This document shows positions 59,265 through 64,000 of a DNA stretch of 64,000 nucleotides, piece by piece. The stretch covers positions 3,596,001 to 3,660,000 of the forward strand of contig NZ_CP034363.1 in NCBI RefSeq assembly GCF_007981265.1, read 5' to 3'. Source of the stretch: Pantoea sp. CCBC3-3-1. Its GTDB lineage: Bacteria; Pseudomonadota; Gammaproteobacteria; Enterobacterales; Enterobacteriaceae. Within the stretch, counting starts at the first letter, position 1. Every line of letters begins with the position of its first letter. Position numbers and translations under genes: made by a program. The notes beneath the pieces were generated by a model, which worked only from the letters and a program-made list of their open reading frames with translations, was not told where the DNA came from and did not search any database.

Positions 59265-60386
59265 TTATTTTTCGACTTGCTGTACGTCAATGCGGCGGGA
59301 CTCATCCATCATCGAGGCTTTGGCACGAATACGGGCTTCCAGCTGATCGATCATGTTGTCATTATCCAAACGCTCCTTGAGGCGTACGCCATCCTCATAA
59401 AAGCCGCTTTTCTTGTTGCTGCCGGTCACGCCCATGGTCGACACCAGCGCTTCGCCCGGGCCATTCACCACGCAACCGATAATGGAAATATCCATTGGCG
59501 TAATGATGTCCTCCAGACGCTCTTCAAGGGCATTGACCGTGCCGATCACGTCAAATTCCTGACGAGAGCAGGTTGGACAGGCAATAAAGTTGATGCCACG
59601 AGAGCGAATGCGCAGGGATTTGAGGATATCAAACCCAACCTTCACCTCTTCCACCGGATCGGCCGCCAGCGAAATACGCAGCGTATCGCCGATGCCTTCT
59701 GCCAGCAGCAGTCCCAGTCCAATAGCGGATTTCACTGAACCGGCGCGCGCGCCGCCCGCTTCCGTAATGCCGAGATGCAAAGGCTGATCGATCTGCTTAG
59801 CCAGCAAACGATAAGACTCAACCGCCAGGAAGACGTCTGATGCTTTTACGCTGACTTTGAACTGATCGAAGTTAAGGCGATCGAGGTGATCGACATGGCG
59901 CATGGCAGATTCCAGCAGAGCCTGCGGCGTAGGTTCGCCGTACTTCTCCTGCAAATCTTTTTCCAGCGAGCCTGCATTCACGCCGATGCGAATAGGGATA
60001 TTGTTATAGCGTGCGCAGTCGACAACCTGACGGATGCGTTCTTCGTTACCGATGTTGCCGGGATTGATACGCAGGCAGTCGACGCCGTATTCGGCAACCT
60101 TCAGCGCAATGCGATAGTCAAAGTGGATATCGGCAACCAGCGGGACATCCACCTGCTGTTTGATCAGGCGGAAAGCTTCAGCAGCATCCATGGTAGGAAC
60201 AGAAACGCGAACAATGTCCACGCCGACGCGCTCAAGCGCCTTAATTTGTCTGACCGTGGCTTCCACGTCAGTGGTTCGCGTGTTGGTCATGGACTGTACG
60301 GCTATAGGTGCGCCGTCGCCCACTGGCACCTTGCCGACGTAAATTCGCTTTGATTTGCGACGGATAATGGGTGCTTCGTTATGCAT
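59265..60386 (-). CDS. ispG: 4-hydroxy-3-methylbut-2-enyl diphosphate synthase IspG
   Basis: The 373-residue enzyme carries out the next-to-last step of the MEP isoprenoid pathway, reducing MEcPP to HMBPP. The TIM barrel ([17 protein letters not shown]) is followed by the [4Fe-4S] domain with cysteines in [11 protein letters not shown] and [11 protein letters not shown]; the catalytic glutamate is in that last motif. CGGAGAAAG precedes the ATG. It follows rodZ by 37 bp, as in E. coli. Confidence 0.97.
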   Translation of the reverse strand: MHNEAPIIRRKSKRIYVGKVPVGDGAPIAVQSMTNTRTTDVEATVRQIKALERVGVDIVRVSVPTMDAAEAFRLIKQQVDVPLVADIHFDYRIALKVAEYGVDCLRINPGNIGNEERIRQVVDCARYNNIPIRIGVNAGSLEKDLQEKYGEPTPQALLESAMRHVDHLDRLNFDQFKVSVKASDVFLAVESYRLLAKQIDQPLHLGITEAGGARAGSVKSAIGLGLLLAEGIGDTLRISLAADPVEEVKVGFDILKSLRIRSRGINFIACPTCSRQEFDVIGTVNALEERLEDIITPMDISIIGCVVNGPGEALVSTMGVTGSNKKSGFYEDGVRLKERLDNDNMIDQLEARIRAKASMMDESRRIDVQQVEK

Positions 60387-60423
60387 ATTCTTTCTCCGAA
60401 ATTACTCGCGACCAGAAGATGCG

Positions 60424-61395
60424 TTAATGCGCACCGACTGTGAGGCGGGCAACCTGGTTGGTACGGATGAAACGACTCAGATCGACCGGCTGTCCCTGGT
60501 ACTGGATCTGGACTGCGCCTGGCGCGCCAATTTTCAGGCGATAAGGTGCGGTGCCGGCGAGACTGAGTTTACCACCACTGCGCTGCATTCCGCTGAACAG
60601 TTTTTTTCCTGTCGCATCGGTGACTTCCAGCCAGCAGTCTTTATTGAAGTTCATAACCAGAGCAGAAGGATCGGCTGCAGGCGCGCTAACGCCTGCAGTG
60701 CCGGTAGGCATTTGTCCATTGCTGGTATTGTCAACCGGCGCCTGGGAAGGCGAAACGGCCGCAGGCTGCTGCTGGGCGGCAGCAGCATTAGTGGTCGATG
60801 CCGGTTGCTCCGCTGCCGGTGCAACAGCAGATGCGGATGAGGTTTCAGCCAGGGCGGGCGCTGGCGTCGTCTCGGTCGGCGGCGTGCTGTCGGCACCGCT
60901 ATCGTTCAGCGGGATTGACTGGCTGTTACCGTCCGACGTTGACACATTCTGATCGGCCATCGAAACCAAATCGTCCTGCGCGGCTTTATGATTTTGCCAC
61001 CACCAGGCACCGGTCAGACCGACCACAACAAACAGCACCAGCCAGGTGAAAATCATCAACCAGCCGTCGCGTTTTTTCCGCCTTTTGCCCAGTGAAAAAC
61101 TCTGCATCGGTTCCACTTTGGCGGCACGCACTGGAGCCTGCTTCGCCATCATCGGCAGCAGCTCCTCTTCGGGTACATGGACCAGACGAGCATAGGAACG
61201 AATGTAGCCACGCAGGAAGGTCGACGCCAAATCTGCCGGCGCTTTATCTTCTTCAATGTCCCGTACGGTGGAAAGTTTCAGGCAAAGGCGCTCTGCAACG
61301 TTCTGCTGAGTCAGACCCATTTGTTCACGGGCCCCACGCAGGCGCTCGCCTGTTGAATTTACTGCTGATTTATCTTGAGTGGCTTCAGTATTCAT
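60424..61395 (-). CDS. rodZ: Cytoskeletal protein RodZ
   Basis: The 323-residue bitopic protein links MreB to the cell-wall elongation machinery. The N-terminal helix-turn-helix (about 16-80; [20 protein letters not shown]) binds MreB. A basic patch (KRRKKRD) precedes the single membrane helix (112-132). A long linker rich in Ala, Pro, Thr and Gln (150-245) leads to a periplasmic beta domain ([17 protein letters not shown]). Starts 11 bases inside the end of pilW, so translation is coupled. Confidence 0.95.
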   Translation of the reverse strand: MNTEATQDKSAVNSTGERLRGAREQMGLTQQNVAERLCLKLSTVRDIEEDKAPADLASTFLRGYIRSYARLVHVPEEELLPMMAKQAPVRAAKVEPMQSFSLGKRRKKRDGWLMIFTWLVLFVVVGLTGAWWWQNHKAAQDDLVSMADQNVSTSDGNSQSIPLNDSGADSTPPTETTPAPALAETSSASAVAPAAEQPASTTNAAAAQQQPAAVSPSQAPVDNTSNGQMPTGTAGVSAPAADPSALVMNFNKDCWLEVTDATGKKLFSGMQRSGGKLSLAGTAPYRLKIGAPGAVQIQYQGQPVDLSRFIRTNQVARLTVGAH

Positions 61396-62116
61396 TAGCT
61401 AAAAAATGCAGGTACTGTATCGATTGTGGAAAATTTCGCGCCAGCTGCTCTCCGGCAAGCTTTACGCTTGCGGGCTGCTCTGCCTGCGCGGCGAAGCGAA
61501 TCTCTAACCACAGGCTTTCTGCCGAGGCAGTAAAGTTGTGTTGATAAACATCTAACAGGAGCCGCGTTGCGGTGCGCTCCTTCTTTCCAAATCGCCTTTC
61601 GGCTTCTGCCAGCAAAGCAGCGCCTCTCTGCGGATCGTGCCGGGTAGCCTTAATGAGCGCTTCCTTTGCCTTTTGCTGCTCTCCCGCATGGAGATAACAG
61701 TAGCCAGCATTTTCAACTGCATCAGCACGCCCGCTGTTTTCGGCACCGTCAGCCGCTTTACTGAACTGCTGCTGAGCCGCATCATACTGCCCTAAACGAC
61801 AGAGAAACGCACCGTAATTATTGATTACGTCACGGTTTTCTCCGGCCAGACGGCGTGCCGCCTGGTAACGTGCGTCCGCGGCAGACACATCGCCAGCCTG
61901 CTGGAAGTACCGTGCCATCGCTAGCTGGCAGCGATAATCCTGAGGGGCCAGCGTCAACGCCTGCTGCAAATTACGTCGCGCAAACGGCAGTTCGCCCAGT
62001 GCCAGATAATCGAGCCCTAATTGTAGCCGTGTCTCCACCAGCTCGCTGCGTTGTACCGGTGCCGTACAGCCCGAAAACAATAACACAGCCAGCCAGATCG
62101 GGAATCCTTTACCCAT
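61385..62116 (-). CDS. pilW: PilW/PilF-type TPR lipoprotein
   Basis: The 243-residue protein has a lipobox LFSGC (lipidated C17) and about five TPR units ([55 protein letters not shown]). PilW/PilF pilotins help type IV pilus secretins reach the outer membrane; enterobacteria keep the gene in this place between rlmN and rodZ whether or not pili are made. AGGAGG precedes the ATG. No pilus genes are visible in the window. Confidence 0.9.
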   Translation of the reverse strand: MGKGFPIWLAVLLFSGCTAPVQRSELVETRLQLGLDYLALGELPFARRNLQQALTLAPQDYRCQLAMARYFQQAGDVSAADARYQAARRLAGENRDVINNYGAFLCRLGQYDAAQQQFSKAADGAENSGRADAVENAGYCYLHAGEQQKAKEALIKATRHDPQRGAALLAEAERRFGKKERTATRLLLDVYQHNFTASAESLWLEIRFAAQAEQPASVKLAGEQLARNFPQSIQYLHFLANEY

Positions 62117-62197
62117 ATCGCCTCCTGATAAACAGGTGGCGATGGTACTCCAGACACATCACGGCTGACAGACGATAAGCTGGTTAAAACTCAGGTT

Positions 62198-63367
62198 TCA
62201 GAGCGCTTTCACAGAAATGGCTTCACCAGCCATTTTCTTACGCATCGTACGACGGGTACGGTCAATAACCTCACCCGCCAGCTGCCCGCAAGCCGCGTCA
62301 ATATCATCACCACGAGTCTTACGCACAATAGTGGTAAATCCGTAATCCATCAACACTTTAGAGAAGCGATCGATGCGACTGTTCGAACTGCGACCATAAG
62401 GTGCTCCCGGGAAGGGGTTCCATGGGATTAGGTTGATTTTGCATGGCGTATCTTTCAGCAACGCCGCCAGCTCATGGGCGTTATCGGTGCTGTCATTCAC
62501 GTGATCCAGCATGACGTATTCAATGGTGACCCGGCCCTGATTGGCGTTAGATTTTGAGATATAGCGTGCAACGGAATTCAGGAAAGTTTCGATATTGTAC
62601 TTTTTATTGATCGGCACGATTTCGTCGCGAATGGCATCGTTTGGCGCGTGCAGAGAAATGGCCAGCGCGACGTCAATCATATCGCCCAGCTTGTCCAGCG
62701 CAGGAACCACGCCGGAGGTCGACAGCGTTACGCGACGTTTTGACAAACCAAAGCCAAAATCGTCCAGCATGATTTCCATTGCTGGCACAACGTTGTTCAG
62801 GTTCAGCAGGGGTTCGCCCATGCCCATCATTACCACGTTGGTAATCGGACGCTGGCCGGTAATTTTTGATGCGCCAATGATTTTAGCGGCACGCCAGACC
62901 TGGCCAATAATTTCTGATACGCGCAGATTGCGGTTAAAGCCCTGCTGCGCCGTAGAGCAGAATTTACATTCAAGTGCACAGCCTACCTGGGATGAAACGC
63001 ACAGGGTGGCGCGATCTTTTTCCGGGATATAAACCGTTTCGACCTGCTGGCCGCCAACGGTAATCGCCCATTTAATGGTGCCATCTGCCGAGCGTTGCTC
63101 TTCAGCAACTTCCGGCGCGCGAATTTCGGCCAGCTCTTTCAGCTTGCCGCGGAAAACTTTATTGATGTCGGTCATCTCGTCGAAATCATCACAGCAGTAG
63201 TGATAAATCCACTTCATTACCTGATCGGCGCGGAACGGTTTTTCACCCAGGCTGGCAAAAAATTCACGCATTTGCTGACGGTTCAAATCGAGCAGGTTGA
63301 TTTTTTCTTTTTTTGGCGTGGCGATAGCAGGTGATGCAGACGACGGAGTCACAATGTGTTCAGACAT
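62198..63367 (-). CDS. rlmN: Dual-specificity 23S rRNA/tRNA methyltransferase RlmN
   Basis: The 389-residue radical SAM enzyme methylates C2 of A2503 in 23S rRNA and A37 in several tRNAs. The cluster motif is [14 protein letters not shown] (CxxxCxxC form), and the glycine-rich [10 protein letters not shown] follows. The C-terminal cysteine that forms the covalent intermediate is in DIDAACGQL. The N-terminal accessory domain ([26 protein letters not shown]) is present. Followed 81 bp later by pilW. An ERIC element lies upstream. Confidence 0.96.
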   Translation of the reverse strand: MSEHIVTPSSASPAIATPKKEKINLLDLNRQQMREFFASLGEKPFRADQVMKWIYHYCCDDFDEMTDINKVFRGKLKELAEIRAPEVAEEQRSADGTIKWAITVGGQQVETVYIPEKDRATLCVSSQVGCALECKFCSTAQQGFNRNLRVSEIIGQVWRAAKIIGASKITGQRPITNVVMMGMGEPLLNLNNVVPAMEIMLDDFGFGLSKRRVTLSTSGVVPALDKLGDMIDVALAISLHAPNDAIRDEIVPINKKYNIETFLNSVARYISKSNANQGRVTIEYVMLDHVNDSTDNAHELAALLKDTPCKINLIPWNPFPGAPYGRSSNSRIDRFSKVLMDYGFTTIVRKTRGDDIDAACGQLAGEVIDRTRRTMRKKMAGEAISVKAL

Positions 63368-63419
63368 AATTTTCTCTGGCCTCGTTATTACACGTTATGG
63401 CGCTGGGGAGTGAATAATA

Positions 63420-63546
63420 CATACCAGATAGATTTCGAACTGCAAGAAGGCGGCAGCTGAGTGACTCCCCATGAGCTTACTGTGGTAAGTGATTGGGGTG
63501 AGTGAAGGCAGCCAACGCATCTGCAAATTGAAAGATAGCGGGTATA
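63420..63546. repeat. ERIC element (127 bp)
   Basis: The stretch from CATACCAGATAGATTTCGA to GATAGCGGGTATA has the length and the conserved central inverted repeat of an enterobacterial repetitive intergenic consensus element: GACTCCCCATGAGCTTAC on one arm and GTAAGTGATTGGGGTGAG on the other. The ends are also complementary, so the transcript would fold into a long hairpin. It sits between ndk and rlmN, in line with ERIC elements being found only in transcribed intergenic DNA. Confidence 0.93.
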
Positions 63547-63553
63547 AATGAAA

Positions 63554-63583
63554 CGCCCCCGTTGAGCGAACTCATCAGGGGCG
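63554..63583 (-). terminator. Terminator of ndk
   Basis: An outer stem CGCCCC / GGGGCG encloses an inner TGAG-CGAA-CTCA hairpin with a tetraloop. On the minus strand it is followed by TTTCATTTAT. It is located 87 bp past the ndk stop, just before the ERIC element. Confidence 0.65.
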
Positions 63584-63670
63584 CATTATTGTACAAGTGT
63601 GGAACAGCAGGTTAAAGTGCGTCAAACAAATAAATTGTAAACGCCCTGATCTTCCACACTGCAAATAATC

Positions 63671-64000
63671 TTAGCGAGTGCGTGGGCACACTTCGTTTTC
63701 ACCGAAGAAAAACGCGATTTCACGAGCAGCAGACTCAGCAGAATCTGAACCGTGAGTAGCGTTTTCGGTGAAGCTGTCAGCGTAATCTGCACGCAGAGTA
63801 CCCGCCAGAGCGTTATCTGGGTTAGTTGCACCCATCAGATCACGGTGACGCTGTACAGCGTTCTCACCTTCCAGCACGGAAACCACTACCGGGCCAGAAG
63901 TCATGAATTCAACCAGACCGTCGAAGAAAGGACGGCCCTGGTGTTCAGCGTAGAAACCTTCAGCCTGTTCTTTGGTCAGGTGCAGCATTTTGGTGCCAAC
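63671..64000 (-). CDS. ndk: Nucleoside diphosphate kinase Ndk (C-terminal part)
   Basis: This 109-residue C-terminal part of Ndk begins at [12 protein letters not shown]; the first about 34 residues lie beyond the window. The phosphorylated histidine is in [12 protein letters not shown], and [20 protein letters not shown] carries the nucleotide-binding residues. The ending [12 protein letters not shown] is standard. Ndk transfers phosphate from ATP to other (deoxy)nucleoside diphosphates. It heads the minus-strand run and is followed by its own terminator and an ERIC element. Confidence 0.96.
   Translation of the reverse strand, partial: VGTKMLHLTKEQAEGFYAEHQGRPFFDGLVEFMTSGPVVVSVLEGENAVQRHRDLMGATNPDNALAGTLRADYADSFTENATHGSDSAESAAREIAFFFGENEVCPRTR

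Overview
The window is a gene-dense chromosomal segment of a gammaproteobacterium of the order Enterobacterales. Gene order follows the Escherichia coli block from ypfG/nudK/narQ/acrD through dapE, purC, dapA, bcp, bepA, hda, upp, purMN, ppk/ppx, guaBA, xseA, der, hisS, ispG and rodZ to ndk, but with lineage-specific insertions. These are an asparagine permease in place of aegA, a diguanylate cyclase plus DsrE-like gene between perM and bepA, a second phosphate ABC transporter between purN and ppk, tehB fused into the ppk-ppx operon, mgtE, a protealysin/emfourin pair, and a PQQ glucose dehydrogenase (gcd). This mix, together with an ERIC repeat, suggests Erwiniaceae (Pantoea/Erwinia-like). That assignment is inferred from gene content, not from a database search. 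No prophage, insertion sequence, CRISPR array, rRNA or tRNA gene was seen.

Layout. 1-10.4 kb: tail of a membrane protein, ypfG, nudK, ansP, a DUF1471 gene, narQ, acrD, the 20-residue ypfM and an unrecognised 64-residue gene. 10.4-20 kb: yffB-dapE-ypfN; then, on the minus strand, ypfJ-tmcA-ypfH, purC and dapA-bamC; then gcvR-bcp. 20-26.7 kb: a frameshifted small gene, perM, a diguanylate cyclase, a DsrE-like secreted protein, and bepA-yfgD. 26.7-31.4 kb: hda, upp-uraA, purMN. 31.4-40.5 kb: pstC-pstA-pstB paralogues divergent from ppk-ppx-tehB. 40.5-44.9 kb: yfgF (FNR-type promoter), yfgG, mgtE. 44.9-54.3 kb: guaBA, xseA, protealysin-emfourin, gcd, yfgJ. 54.3-64 kb: a minus-strand run ndk, rlmN, pilW, rodZ, ispG, hisS, yfgM, bamB, der.

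How the genes fit together. Purine and pyrimidine genes (purC, purMN, guaBA, upp-uraA) recur, and near-consensus PurR boxes lie upstream of purC, purM and guaB. Phosphate uptake (pst-like) faces polyphosphate synthesis and hydrolysis (ppk/ppx). Outer-membrane and envelope assembly is represented by bamC, bamB, bepA, yfgM and rodZ. Lysine and cell-wall supply comes from dapE and dapA. Anaerobic or nitrate sensing (narQ) and an FNR-driven yfgF point to facultative anaerobic life.

Most notable observations: a YfgF homologue whose EAL active site has lost three acidic residues but keeps a textbook class II FNR promoter; a small gene interrupted by a one-base shift in an A6 run; Pst permeases with very large periplasmic insertions and no phosphate-binding protein beside them; a possible Shine-Dalgarno-sequestering leader in front of mgtE; a CTG start for hda; and several microgenes (ypfM, yfgG, the 64-residue gene) supported by ribosome-binding sites.
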